From: Macrococcus capreoli
Lineage (GTDB): Bacteria; Bacillota; Bacilli; Staphylococcales; Staphylococcaceae
Direction of reading: 5' to 3'
Length of the DNA: 64,000 nucleotides
Assembly: GCF_025628935.1 (NCBI RefSeq)
Contig: NZ_JAOTIS010000007.1
Span: forward strand, 62,001-126,000
Both the position numbers and the translations under genes were made by a program. The notes beneath the pieces are model-generated. The model ran no database searches. It saw nothing but the letters and a program-made list of their open reading frames with translations, and was not told the DNA's origin. Of the stretch, positions 36,130-44,341 are shown one piece after another. Numbering within the stretch: the stretch's first letter is position 1; every line of letters begins with the position of its first letter.

Positions 36130-36843
36130 ATGACGTATGTAACATGGCATGATGAGCAAGTCGTTGGTGGTATATTTGAAACGATTCAAGTTGAAGGGAA
36201 AGCTGTAGCAACGTCAAGTATAGAAGCAAATGAATTATCTGTTGAGAAAGATGCAAGTTTAACGATCGAAGGACAATTAAATGTACCGTATTTGAAAGTA
36301 GAAGGCGAGTTAATTATTGAAGGGACATTAGAAACAAATGAATTAAGTATTGGTGAGCAAGGTTATTTAGTCGTACAGGATGATGCAATCTGTGAATCAA
36401 TTGTTAATCGTGGTACGATTGATTTACGACATGGTTTGAAGACAAATGAAATACATAATAAAGGCGCGTTCATTGGTATGGGTCAGGTGAAAGCATCAGC
36501 ATTTCATTCGAAAGGATCTATTCGTTTAGACAATGAACTGAATGCAGAAGATATAACAATTACGGTTGCTGAAATGAGTAATATTCGATACATTGTATGC
36601 GATGCACTGACGGTTAAAGCAGAACGTGAGAAATTGATCTTTAAAGACGAAGATTCATTATTAACGGTGCGTGAAATTGATGCAGTGAATGCAAATGTTG
36701 AGAATGTTGTGAGCGATTTATTACGTGCCGATAATGTTGATATTCATAAGAACTGTTCAATTAAAGTTGTTGAATTTGTCAATGATTATCAATATAACGA
36801 AGCTTCAGATGTATTAGAGTTCACAAAAATCACTAGAAACTAG
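36130..36843 (+). CDS. Bactofilin-like / polymer-forming beta-helix protein
   Basis: 237 residues made mostly of short beta strands with regular Gly and hydrophobic spacing (ANELSVEKDASLTIEGQLNVPYLKVEGELIIEGTLETNELSIGEQGYLVV). That pattern fits a right-handed beta-helix such as bactofilins, which polymerise without nucleotide. No signal peptide or membrane helix. It starts directly after the HAD stop, with GAGGAG upstream, and precedes the alpha/beta hydrolase gene. The resemblance is a fold impression, not a family match. Function unknown. Confidence 0.65.
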   Translation: MTYVTWHDEQVVGGIFETIQVEGKAVATSSIEANELSVEKDASLTIEGQLNVPYLKVEGELIIEGTLETNELSIGEQGYLVVQDDAICESIVNRGTIDLRHGLKTNEIHNKGAFIGMGQVKASAFHSKGSIRLDNELNAEDITITVAEMSNIRYIVCDALTVKAEREKLIFKDEDSLLTVREIDAVNANVENVVSDLLRADNVDIHKNCSIKVVEFVNDYQYNEASDVLEFTKITRN

Positions 36844-36854
36844 AGGGATGTTGA

Positions 36855-37637
36855 ATGGAAATAGCATTAACAAATAATGATGTTGCAGTGCATTATGAAT
36901 TAATTGGTAAAGGATACCCACTTGTCATGCTGCACGGTCAGTTCATGAACACAACAATGTTTAATGATTTTGATACGGAATTCATGAAAGATTTCCAGAT
37001 TATAAAGATTGATTTACGTGGCCATGGATATAGCGATAAACCGATGCATATTAAGATGGATGACTATGTTGAAGATGTATTAACGGTGCTGGATTGTTTG
37101 TATATTAAAGAAGCGCACTTTTTAGGATTTGGATTAGGTGGTGCTGTAGCAGCAACGATTGCATCTAAGTATCCGAATTACGTGAACAAATTAATTTTAA
37201 TTAGCACAGGGATTAAAAGTTACTATGAAGCAGAGAATGAATTTCATAATCGCTATGCCAGCATATTAAGAACAATGTCACGTAAAGAACGTAATAAAGT
37301 GCTGGAAGAATATATGTTCCACGATACGAAGACCGTAAAGAAATATTATAAAAGAATGAAAGATACACAAACTGGGATGACAGAACGAGAAGAAGATGCA
37401 GTGATTACATCAACGATAGATTACAATCCTCAAAAACTTGATGTAATTGAAACTGAAACTTTAATTATGTGTGGTAAACATGATGAACTTGTACCATTAG
37501 ATGAAGTTGAAGCACTTGCATCGCTATTACCTGCAAGTAAGTTATCGATTTATGAGAAGAGTGGCCATGGATTACTTTATGAACAATATGATGAATTTGT
37601 CCAGGAAGTAAAATCATTTTTACAGACTACGATTTAA
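36855..37637 (+). CDS. Alpha/beta hydrolase fold protein lacking the nucleophile serine
   Basis: 260 residues with a full alpha/beta hydrolase frame: oxyanion HGQF, IIKIDLRGHGYSDKP, the elbow HFLGFGLGGAVAATIASKYPNYVNKLILISTG, the acid region MCGKHDELVPLDEV and the base His in SGHGLLYEQ. The elbow normally reads G-x-S-x-G; here it is G-F-G-L-G, so the nucleophile position (about residue 93) is glycine (codon GGA). It is probably not an ordinary serine hydrolase. It sits between the bactofilin-like and methyltransferase genes. Confidence 0.85.
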   Translation: MEIALTNNDVAVHYELIGKGYPLVMLHGQFMNTTMFNDFDTEFMKDFQIIKIDLRGHGYSDKPMHIKMDDYVEDVLTVLDCLYIKEAHFLGFGLGGAVAATIASKYPNYVNKLILISTGIKSYYEAENEFHNRYASILRTMSRKERNKVLEEYMFHDTKTVKKYYKRMKDTQTGMTEREEDAVITSTIDYNPQKLDVIETETLIMCGKHDELVPLDEVEALASLLPASKLSIYEKSGHGLLYEQYDEFVQEVKSFLQTTI

Positions 37638-37652
37638 GAAGAAGGAGCGGCT

Positions 37653-38387
37653 ATGGACAATAATAACTATGATAAACGGTCGTTATTTGATAAATATAGT
37701 GAAATGGAACGTTCAGTGAAAGGGTTAGAAGCAGCAGGAGAATGGGAAAGCTTTAAAGCAATGTTACCGGAACTTAAAGGGGCTGCTGTGCTTGATTTAG
37801 GATGTGGATACGGCTGGCATTGTCAGTATGCAGTAGAACAAGGCGCAGAGAAAGTTGTCGGGATTGATATTTCTGAAAAGATGCTTGAACGTGCAAAAGC
37901 TCAGCCTGATGCTGATAAAATATCGTTTATTAATCAATCGATGGATGAATTAGACTTTGAACCGCATGAGTTTGAAGTGGTTATGAGTTCGTTAGCGATA
38001 CATTATTTACCGTCGTTTAAAGAAGTTGTTGAACAAGTTAAAGAAGTATTAACGATAAACGGAACTTTTATATTTAGTGTTGAACATCCAGTGTTTACAG
38101 CGGAAGGAAGTCAAGATTGGGTATATGATGAAGCGGGCAATAAATTGTATTGGCCTGTGGATCATTATTATAAAGAAGGCGAACGAGAAACGAAATTTCT
38201 TGGTGAAGAAGTTAGAAAGTATCATCGAACATTGTCACATTATTTAAGTACTTTAATTGAATATGACTTTGAGATTAAAGGGATTTCAGAACCAGAGCCA
38301 AGTGAAAAGTTATTGGATGAAGTCCCTGGCATGAAAGACGAGTTAAGAAGACCGATGATGCTTATCATATCTGCAAGGCGTAAGTAA
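37653..38387 (+). CDS. Class I SAM-dependent methyltransferase
   Basis: 244-residue methyltransferase with motif I VLDLGCGYGWHCQYAVEQG, an acidic loop after VVGIDISEKMLERAK, and VVMSSLAIHYLPSFKEVVEQVKEVL as motifs II-III. It is like the UbiE/COQ5 or small-molecule methyltransferase group; the substrate is not predictable. AGAAGGAG precedes the ATG, 15 bases after the alpha/beta hydrolase gene. Last gene in the run that begins at the HAD gene. Confidence 0.88.
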   Translation: MDNNNYDKRSLFDKYSEMERSVKGLEAAGEWESFKAMLPELKGAAVLDLGCGYGWHCQYAVEQGAEKVVGIDISEKMLERAKAQPDADKISFINQSMDELDFEPHEFEVVMSSLAIHYLPSFKEVVEQVKEVLTINGTFIFSVEHPVFTAEGSQDWVYDEAGNKLYWPVDHYYKEGERETKFLGEEVRKYHRTLSHYLSTLIEYDFEIKGISEPEPSEKLLDEVPGMKDELRRPMMLIISARRK

Positions 38388-38416
38388 CGAGGCCGTCGGG
38401 CAAAGCGTTCATAAAC

Positions 38417-38459
38417 AACGTCCCCCTATAGTGTGCATCACACACTATAGGGGGACGTT
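38417..38459. terminator. Very long perfect hairpin between convergent genes
   Basis: 19-bp perfect stem (AACGTCCCCCTATAGTGTG and complement) with a 5-base loop, unusually long and GC-rich for this genome. T-runs are poor on both sides (TTTAATAT and GTTGTTTA), so it may stop transcription by stem strength or have another role. Confidence 0.7.
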
Positions 38460-38471
38460 TAATATGCTGGA

Positions 38472-38771
38472 TTATTGTAAGAACCAATAATCAGTCTTCA
38501 TGCCTTTTAAATAACTGTATTCTTTCGGCGTAAGGCCGTTAGTACGTAATTCATCATTGATATAATCTCGTACATCCCATACTAAATGTATAAATTCATT
38601 CATTGGTACAGGTGTAACCATCTGAGTATTATCCATATCTAATATTGCTATAATATCCTGAATTGTTAAATTAAATCGTGTAGCGATTGTTTCAATAGAT
38701 AAAGCCGCATCTTTTAAATGATTATATAATTCTTTACTTGTAATTTGACGTTCTTCAATTGATAATGACAT
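38472..38771 (-). CDS. DUF2316 family protein
   Basis: 99-residue small protein: MSLSIEERQITSKELYNHLKDAALSIETIATRFNLTIQDIIAILDMD, a helix-turn-helix-like N-terminal half, then FIHLVWDVRDYINDELRTNGLTPKEYSYLKG. It matches the DUF2316 family known from staphylococci and lactobacilli. The start at 38771 has AGAAGG upstream; the frame to 38822 is not used. It may bind DNA, judging by the pattern SIETIATRFNLTIQDI, but this is inference. Confidence 0.8.
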   Translation of the reverse strand: MSLSIEERQITSKELYNHLKDAALSIETIATRFNLTIQDIIAILDMDNTQMVTPVPMNEFIHLVWDVRDYINDELRTNGLTPKEYSYLKGMKTDYWFLQ

Positions 38772-38863
38772 AATCAACCTTCTTTCTATGTGTAGAAAGT
38801 AATTATAAACGTTTCTATGCAAATTACAACCTTTTTTACTTTAATGTGATAAAATGTTCATAT

Positions 38864-39349
38864 TTAAATATGACTTAAATAATGAATTCTTTGATTGATT
38901 GACCCCCGAAATTTCAAATCCGGTTTGTATAAACTTTGTACAAATGGACCGTCTACTAATACATCGATATTATTGAGAATAAATGAAAGTTCCGGTGTAT
39001 GTTCAATGTATTCTTTCATATAACCAGACCACACCCATATATCTTTCGTAGTGCCGAAGCGTTGTCTGAACGTTGTTATTAATGGTCGGATGACAGCTAA
39101 ATTTTGCAATGGCTCTCCGCCTAATATCGATAACCCACTAATATATGGCTTATCGATTAAAGCAAGGATGTTCTCTAGTTGCTGCTCTGTATATAATGTT
39201 CCATTATTAAAAGACCAAATACTTGCGTTAAAGCAACCAGGACAGTGAAATTGACAGCCTGAAACGTAAACGCTGACACGCATACCTGTCCCATCTGTAA
39301 CTACGCAATTCATGACTTTCGCAATGCGACCTTGTCCTTCGTAATTCAT
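38864..39349 (-). CDS. nrdG: Anaerobic ribonucleotide reductase activating enzyme
   Basis: 161-residue radical-SAM activase. The 4Fe-4S ligand motif is in VSGCQFHCPGCFN (CxxxCxxC, with Cys-Gln-Phe-His-Cys spacing) and LGGEPL is the SAM-binding GGEP. It makes the glycyl radical on NrdD. The start overlaps the nrdD stop, so the two are coupled. Length fits the family. Confidence 0.96.
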   Translation of the reverse strand: MNYEGQGRIAKVMNCVVTDGTGMRVSVYVSGCQFHCPGCFNASIWSFNNGTLYTEQQLENILALIDKPYISGLSILGGEPLQNLAVIRPLITTFRQRFGTTKDIWVWSGYMKEYIEHTPELSFILNNIDVLVDGPFVQSLYKPDLKFRGSINQRIHYLSHI

Positions 39350-41214
39350 AGTAAATCATCTCTTGAAGTCATATGTTTTACGCGCGTTGCAATTTCGATT
39401 TGACGTCCTTTTACCATTGGACGTTTCAGTGGTTGGCCGAGATACCCACACGTACGTTTTACCACATCTGATGTTTCAGGATTATTATTACCACATTTCG
39501 GACAAACGTATCCTGATGCTGTTGATGTAAATTCTCCGGAGAAGCCACATGCATAACATTGATCAATCGGCGTATTTGTTCCTAAATAGCCGACTCGCGT
39601 ATAAGCGTAATCCCATACGGCTTCTAAAGCTTCAGGATTATGCTGGAGTGAAGGATATTCACAATAATGAATAAAGCCTCCTGTTGAATAACGTGCAAAT
39701 TCTTTTTCGAAGTCAATTTTTTCGAATGGTGTAATCGATTTACGAATATCATAATGAAATGAGTTCGTATAGTATCCTTTATCTGTTACGTTATCGACCG
39801 AGCCAAAGCGCTCAAAATCAAGGCGACAAAAACGATCGGTAAGAGACTCACTCGGTGTACCATACACACTAAACTGGATATCGTATTGTGTTGTTAATCG
39901 ATCTGCATAATCTTTTAACGTTTTTAATATATTGAGGATGAAGCGCTTTGCGTCTTCATTCGTTTCCCAATCTTCACTGAATAAAGCAGCACCCACTTCA
40001 TATAAACCGATATAACCCATGCTGATTGTACTGCGTCGCCCAGTAAATAGAATAGAAACATCTTCATCTGCCTTCAGATGTCGGCCGAATGCGCCATGTT
40101 GATATAGAATTGGGGCATTTTGTGGTAGCGCTTCTTTAAGTCGATTTATTCTAAATAAGCACGCATCTCGAAGTAAATGAAGCCTTTGTTTAAGTTCAGT
40201 CATAAATGTTTCGGGTGAATGACTCATAAGTGCGATGCGTGGTAAGTTCAGTGTCACTACACCTAAATTGAAGCGGCCATTATTGATGTACTGTCCATCT
40301 TCCTGATATGCATTTAAGAAACTACGACACCCCATTGGCGCTTTAAAATCACCAATCATATCTTTCAATGCGTGGTAGTTTAAGACGTCTGGGTACATTC
40401 GTTTAGTAGCACATTGCAATGCCAGTTGTTTAATATCATAATTCGGGTCGGTCGGCTTTAAATTTATGCCGTCTTTTAAACTGAATACGAGTTTCGGAAA
40501 TATAGCTGTTGCACCATCTACACCTAAACCTTGTATACGGGTATTCAATATCGCACGTTGAATCATCACGCTATAATGATCTGTTCCTAAGCCGAAGCCA
40601 AATGTGACGAAAGGTGTTTGGCCATTACTTGTATATAATGTATTTATTTCATATTCGAGTGATTGAATTGCATCTTTTATATCCTTCTCTGTCATTTGTT
40701 CTACATAGGCATCTCTTCTTGCGGGTTCGATATACTGAAGGGCGATGGCACGATGTTTCTTTTCATTGAGTAAAGCATATGGACTTAATACTTCATCGAT
40801 GCGGTCTACAGAACACCCACCATACTGGCTACTTGCAACATTTGCAATAATTTGAGCGATTTGAGCTGCGGCTGTTTGTATAGATTTAGGGCTATCAACA
40901 TTAGCATTTCCAATTTTAAAACCATTACTAAGCATGTTTGGTATATCGATTAAGCAACAGTTGGTCATTGGCATATATGGATGATAGTCTAAATCATGAA
41001 AGTGAATATCGCCTTCAAGATGTGCGTTACGAATATGTTCAGGTAACATTTCTAATCCAATCGATTTCGCGACAGTACCAGCAGTTAAATCGCGTAACGT
41101 ATTGAATACATTCGCATCTTTATTGGCATTCTCATGAATGACTTCCGGTGATTTATTTATTAAGTGTTGTAAACGAACTTTTAAATCATCTGTTTGTGTA
41201 ACCATTTCTTTCAC
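39346..41214 (-). CDS. nrdD: Anaerobic (class III) ribonucleoside-triphosphate reductase
   Basis: 622-residue glycyl-radical enzyme that makes dNTPs without oxygen. The C-terminus has a four-Cys zinc site (CYACGF and VCPKCGNNN) and the radical loop RTCGYLGQP. The barrel motifs TNCCLIDIPNMLSNGF and GCRSFLNAYQ are present. No ATP-cone is obvious at the N-terminus, which begins directly with MKEMVTQTDDL, so allosteric control may be reduced. Two NrdR boxes sit just upstream. Confidence 0.96.
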   Translation of the reverse strand: MKEMVTQTDDLKVRLQHLINKSPEVIHENANKDANVFNTLRDLTAGTVAKSIGLEMLPEHIRNAHLEGDIHFHDLDYHPYMPMTNCCLIDIPNMLSNGFKIGNANVDSPKSIQTAAAQIAQIIANVASSQYGGCSVDRIDEVLSPYALLNEKKHRAIALQYIEPARRDAYVEQMTEKDIKDAIQSLEYEINTLYTSNGQTPFVTFGFGLGTDHYSVMIQRAILNTRIQGLGVDGATAIFPKLVFSLKDGINLKPTDPNYDIKQLALQCATKRMYPDVLNYHALKDMIGDFKAPMGCRSFLNAYQEDGQYINNGRFNLGVVTLNLPRIALMSHSPETFMTELKQRLHLLRDACLFRINRLKEALPQNAPILYQHGAFGRHLKADEDVSILFTGRRSTISMGYIGLYEVGAALFSEDWETNEDAKRFILNILKTLKDYADRLTTQYDIQFSVYGTPSESLTDRFCRLDFERFGSVDNVTDKGYYTNSFHYDIRKSITPFEKIDFEKEFARYSTGGFIHYCEYPSLQHNPEALEAVWDYAYTRVGYLGTNTPIDQCYACGFSGEFTSTASGYVCPKCGNNNPETSDVVKRTCGYLGQPLKRPMVKGRQIEIATRVKHMTSRDDLL

Positions 41215-41261
41215 CTACTATATATTGTGTTTTGGTTAAATGATAATACTATATATAGTGT
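41215..41261 (-). promoter_or_regulatory. Paired NrdR boxes upstream of nrdD
   Basis: CTACTATATATTGTGT (41215-41230) and ATACTATATATAGTGT (41246-41261) match the NrdR consensus ACACWATATATWGTGT in its palindromic core. The centres are 31 bases apart, about three helical turns, the usual spacing for cooperative NrdR binding. Confidence 0.92.
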
Positions 41262-41353
41262 TTGTCATGTGAGAATCGGTCTGTTAATAAAGATGTCATA
41301 AATACGACGAAGGAATGGGGAATGGCGGCAGTTAGGTGTGAGAAAAAACACAA

Positions 41354-41644
41354 GTGGGTGAGCCGGAAATATGGTTTGCAGCTCACTCGAGGTTAAAAAC
41401 AGGAGTGGGTGAGCCGGAAATGTGGTTTGCAGCTCACTCGAGGTTAAAAACAGGAGTGGGTGAGCCGGAAATGTGGTTTGCAGCTCACTCGAGGTTAAAA
41501 ACACAAGTGGGTGAGCCGGAAATATGGTTTGCAGCTCACTCGAGGTTAAAAACACAAGTGGGTGAGCCGGAAATGTGGTTTGCAGCTCACTCGAGGTTAA
41601 AAACAGGAGTGGGTGAGCCACAAACATCCTTTGCAGCTCACCCA
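41354..41644. repeat. Six tandem 51-bp repeats with internal hairpins
   Basis: Units begin at 41354, 41405, 41456, 41507, 41558 and 41609, exactly 51 bases apart, each starting GTGGGTGAGC. Each can fold GTGAGC with GCTCAC; the last unit diverges and pairs GGGTGAGC with GCTCACCC. The first five differ only at a few bases (ACAGGA or ACACAA at the end, one A/G). The unit length is a multiple of 3, so repeat-only frames open on both strands; no ribosome site supports a gene. Between nrdD and a dehydrogenase gene. Confidence 0.93.
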
Positions 41645-41662
41645 TAATCTTATTCAAATTTA

Positions 41663-42544
41663 TTATCCTTTTAAAAAGTCTGACGCTTTATAACGTGGGT
41701 CTGGATATTGATAAAATCCTTCACCTGTTGCAACGCCTAATTTACCTGCATCGATGTATTCTTTTAACATATCTGATACAACTTTTAATTTCGGGTTAAC
41801 TTGTGCAGCTTGTAATGAAATATTATATGCTGTCGTTAAACCAATCACATCAAGCATTGCAAATGGACCAAGTGGTGCACCTGTTGCAATCATCCATGTT
41901 CTATCAATTGTTTCAACATCACCAACGCCATTTGCATATAATAGCTCTGCAGATTGTAATAACGGTACGAGTAAAGAATTTAATATATAACCCGGTTGTT
42001 CCTTCTTAACAAGTATCGGTACCATATTTATCTGTTTCGCGAAATCCATCACAATTTGATTGTACTTTGGATCGGTCGAATCATGACTCATCACTTCAGC
42101 AATATTATTTTGCCAGATAGAATTTGCAAAGTGTAACGCTAAGAAACGATCAGGTCTATCTGTAAAGTTACGGAATGTACTTGGCATCATTGTTGAAGAG
42201 TTGGTTAAGAATATCGTTTTCTCTGGAGCGATACCTTGGATACTTGAATAGAGTGCTTGTTTTGCCTCTAAATTCTCAGCGATTGATTCAATCATGACAT
42301 CACTATCATTTAACACTGTGTTCAAATCCATCGAAATTTGAATTGCATCATGTGCAGTTTGTGCTTTTTCTGGATTGTTGAAATAAGCTCCGTAAATCGG
42401 TACAAGCTTAGCTAATTTCTCCTGCATACGTTTAACGGATGCTTCACTGCGTGCATACATGATGACGTTACAGTCAAAGAAAGCGCATTGAAATGCGATT
42501 TGACTACCTAATACGCCACCACCAATAATACTCACGTTCTTCAT
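41663..42544 (-). CDS. 3-hydroxyacyl-CoA dehydrogenase (NAD-binding)
   Basis: 293-residue dehydrogenase of the 3-hydroxybutyryl-CoA type. The NAD fold starts VSIIGGGVLGSQIAFQCAFFDC (GxGxxG as GGGVLG). The catalytic region LHFANSIWQNNIAEVM contains His, and the C-terminal helical domain ends ATGEGFYQYPDPRYK. Its second half is like Hbd/FadB. The start at 42544 has GAGGAG upstream; the frame to 42598 is not used. It would oxidise short-chain hydroxyacyl-CoA, but no other beta-oxidation gene lies nearby. Confidence 0.87.
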   Translation of the reverse strand: MKNVSIIGGGVLGSQIAFQCAFFDCNVIMYARSEASVKRMQEKLAKLVPIYGAYFNNPEKAQTAHDAIQISMDLNTVLNDSDVMIESIAENLEAKQALYSSIQGIAPEKTIFLTNSSTMMPSTFRNFTDRPDRFLALHFANSIWQNNIAEVMSHDSTDPKYNQIVMDFAKQINMVPILVKKEQPGYILNSLLVPLLQSAELLYANGVGDVETIDRTWMIATGAPLGPFAMLDVIGLTTAYNISLQAAQVNPKLKVVSDMLKEYIDAGKLGVATGEGFYQYPDPRYKASDFLKG

Positions 42545-42799
42545 AACAATCACTCCTCTTTCAATTAATAAAGTGCAGTATGTTGCTTTCAATTTCATTA
42601 TACACCGGTCTTAAAATGATGTAATATGCTAATTGTGACAATATTAATATCGTGTACAGCCATGTTTTATTGATAAATAAGTATGTAAAGTTTAAATTTC
42701 ACTTAATAATTGGTAAAATAGTATCAATGTAAATTAAGCGCTGGGCGTACAATCGTGAATTGTATTAAGGAATAATTGAGCCACGGAGGAAGCACATAT

Positions 42800-43918
42800 A
42801 TGACGAATGAATTAAATATCGATGTGAAAGAACAAGAAGAGAAGAAACAACACGCAGCGAAACATTATCATGATTACACATTAGATTGGTATTTATCAGG
42901 TTTGTCGAAAGATGAATTAAAGAATATTTGTCGTAATCTGGAGATTAAAGGTTTTTCATCTAAAAATAAAGAAGATTTAGTTACTTTAATTACAGATGCA
43001 TACTTTGAGAACTTCGATATATTAAAAGCAACTTTTGAAACGTATGATAGTAATTTCAAAGTCGCGATAGATGAATTAACGGAACAAGATGACAATTATA
43101 TTGTATTCCACCGTGATATTCCGGATGAAGTATTTCTATTCTATGCTGAAGGAACTGAGTTTCTATTTATTCCGAAAGATGTTAAAGCGCATTTCAAAGC
43201 ATATAAAAAAGAACATCCTTCATTTAAGCAGGAGATTGATACAATCCATTTCTATCGCAGTGCATTGAACTTATACGGTTTCGTTAGCTTGAAGCATTTA
43301 GCATTGTTAAAAGAAAAATATTTCAATATCACAATGACGGAAGACGCAATTCGTGATGAATTGATTGCTGCAATGCCAGAATATGCACCATTAATTAAAG
43401 ATGGTAGTGTGAAACACATTGAATTGACACCGGTTCAACTTGATTTGAAAAAGTTAACGTTTAATAAAGATTATTATATTCCGGATTATGAGACGTATCA
43501 GTTATATACCGAAAGATTCTATATTGAACGTACACCAGAAATCAACGCGTTAGCTGAATATTTGTCGAACGCACTATTAGAAGATTTTAAAGGGACAGAT
43601 ACAGAACAACTGATTATTGATACAATCCTGTTCGGATTACGCGCGAATGAAACACCAGATCAAATCGTATTGCATATCGAAAATGTTGAAGTGAACGGCT
43701 TCATGAAGATTGCATCTTATGATACGCTAAGAGGTTTAATTGCAGATGCATTATTAACGGCGAGATTATGGACATTAAATGGTCATAAAAGCGGTGAAGT
43801 AAAAGATTTAGTATTAAACACACTACCTAAGAGAAAGCCGGTACAAATTAAACGTAAATCTAAAAAGCGTGGCAAAAATAAAAATATCGCGCATGTCGCA
43901 AAACTTAAAAATAAGTAG
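42800..43918 (+). CDS. Unknown protein with SAP/Rho-N-like domain and basic tail
   Basis: 372 residues, not recognised as a whole. Residues ~25-65 (LDWYLSGLSKDELKNICRNLEIKGFSSKNKEDLVTLITDAY) look like a SAP or Rho-N helix-extended-loop-helix, a nucleic-acid-binding motif. The middle part is helical and acidic. The tail (RKPVQIKRKSKKRGKNKNIAHVAKLKNK) is strongly basic. GGAGGA lies before the ATG at 42800; the TTG at 42776 is ignored. DNA or RNA binding is likely from these features, the role is open. Confidence 0.72.
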   Translation: MTNELNIDVKEQEEKKQHAAKHYHDYTLDWYLSGLSKDELKNICRNLEIKGFSSKNKEDLVTLITDAYFENFDILKATFETYDSNFKVAIDELTEQDDNYIVFHRDIPDEVFLFYAEGTEFLFIPKDVKAHFKAYKKEHPSFKQEIDTIHFYRSALNLYGFVSLKHLALLKEKYFNITMTEDAIRDELIAAMPEYAPLIKDGSVKHIELTPVQLDLKKLTFNKDYYIPDYETYQLYTERFYIERTPEINALAEYLSNALLEDFKGTDTEQLIIDTILFGLRANETPDQIVLHIENVEVNGFMKIASYDTLRGLIADALLTARLWTLNGHKSGEVKDLVLNTLPKRKPVQIKRKSKKRGKNKNIAHVAKLKNK

Positions 43919-43992
43919 TAAAAGCATTTTACTAGTGACGTTATTCTATTGATGATATAGTGTAACGTAACTTATATTTAGAGGTGAACAAT

Positions 43993-44244
43993 TTGAATAG
44001 AACTGGAGAAACAACTATTTGGGGTCGGATTTATAATATATTGAATATTGCTGTTGTCATTATGATCATTATTCGATTACTGACAGATATGAATTTCAAT
44101 ATGCTTATCGTATGTTTATTTGCAGCGTTACTTGTACTTGGACTGTTAGATAGTTTAGACCGCAATGCATGGCGCGAGAATATGTTCCGCCATATATTTG
44201 ATTTCGTATTACTAGTATTATTTGCAGTTTTATATTTTGGATAA
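43993..44244 (+). CDS. Small membrane protein, unknown
   Basis: 83 residues with three hydrophobic segments (IYNILNIAVVIMIIIRLL, MLIVCLFAALLVLGLL, IFDFVLLVLFAVLYFG). No family was recognised. The TTG at 43993 has GAGGTGA 5 nt upstream; the GTG at 43984 is inside that site. It is separated from its neighbours by about 75-95 bases. Similar small proteins are common in the family; the function is unknown. Confidence 0.7.
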   Translation: MNRTGETTIWGRIYNILNIAVVIMIIIRLLTDMNFNMLIVCLFAALLVLGLLDSLDRNAWRENMFRHIFDFVLLVLFAVLYFG

Positions 44245-44275
44245 TATATAGTTTCTTTAATAAGATTTCAATCTA

Positions 44276-44305
44276 TTGATAAACGCTTCTTGTTGCTCAT
44301 ATAAT
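44276..44305 (+). promoter_or_regulatory. SigA-type promoter of the nucleoside hydrolase gene
   Basis: -35 TTGATA (44276-44281), 18-base spacer, -10 TATAAT (44300-44305), 36 bases before the ATG. Confidence 0.75.
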
Positions 44306-44341
44306 GAGGAGAACAAATCAAAAGATTGGAGTCTTATTTTT

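Noticed and set aside
41354..41644. CRISPR array
   Set aside because: The units are contiguous, with no unique spacers between them and no cas genes nearby.
41265..41657. Open frames on both strands through the 51-bp repeats (a repeat protein?)
   Set aside because: The 51-base period is a multiple of three, which opens frames automatically. There is no ribosome site and both strands look equally 'coding', so these are shadows of a DNA repeat.
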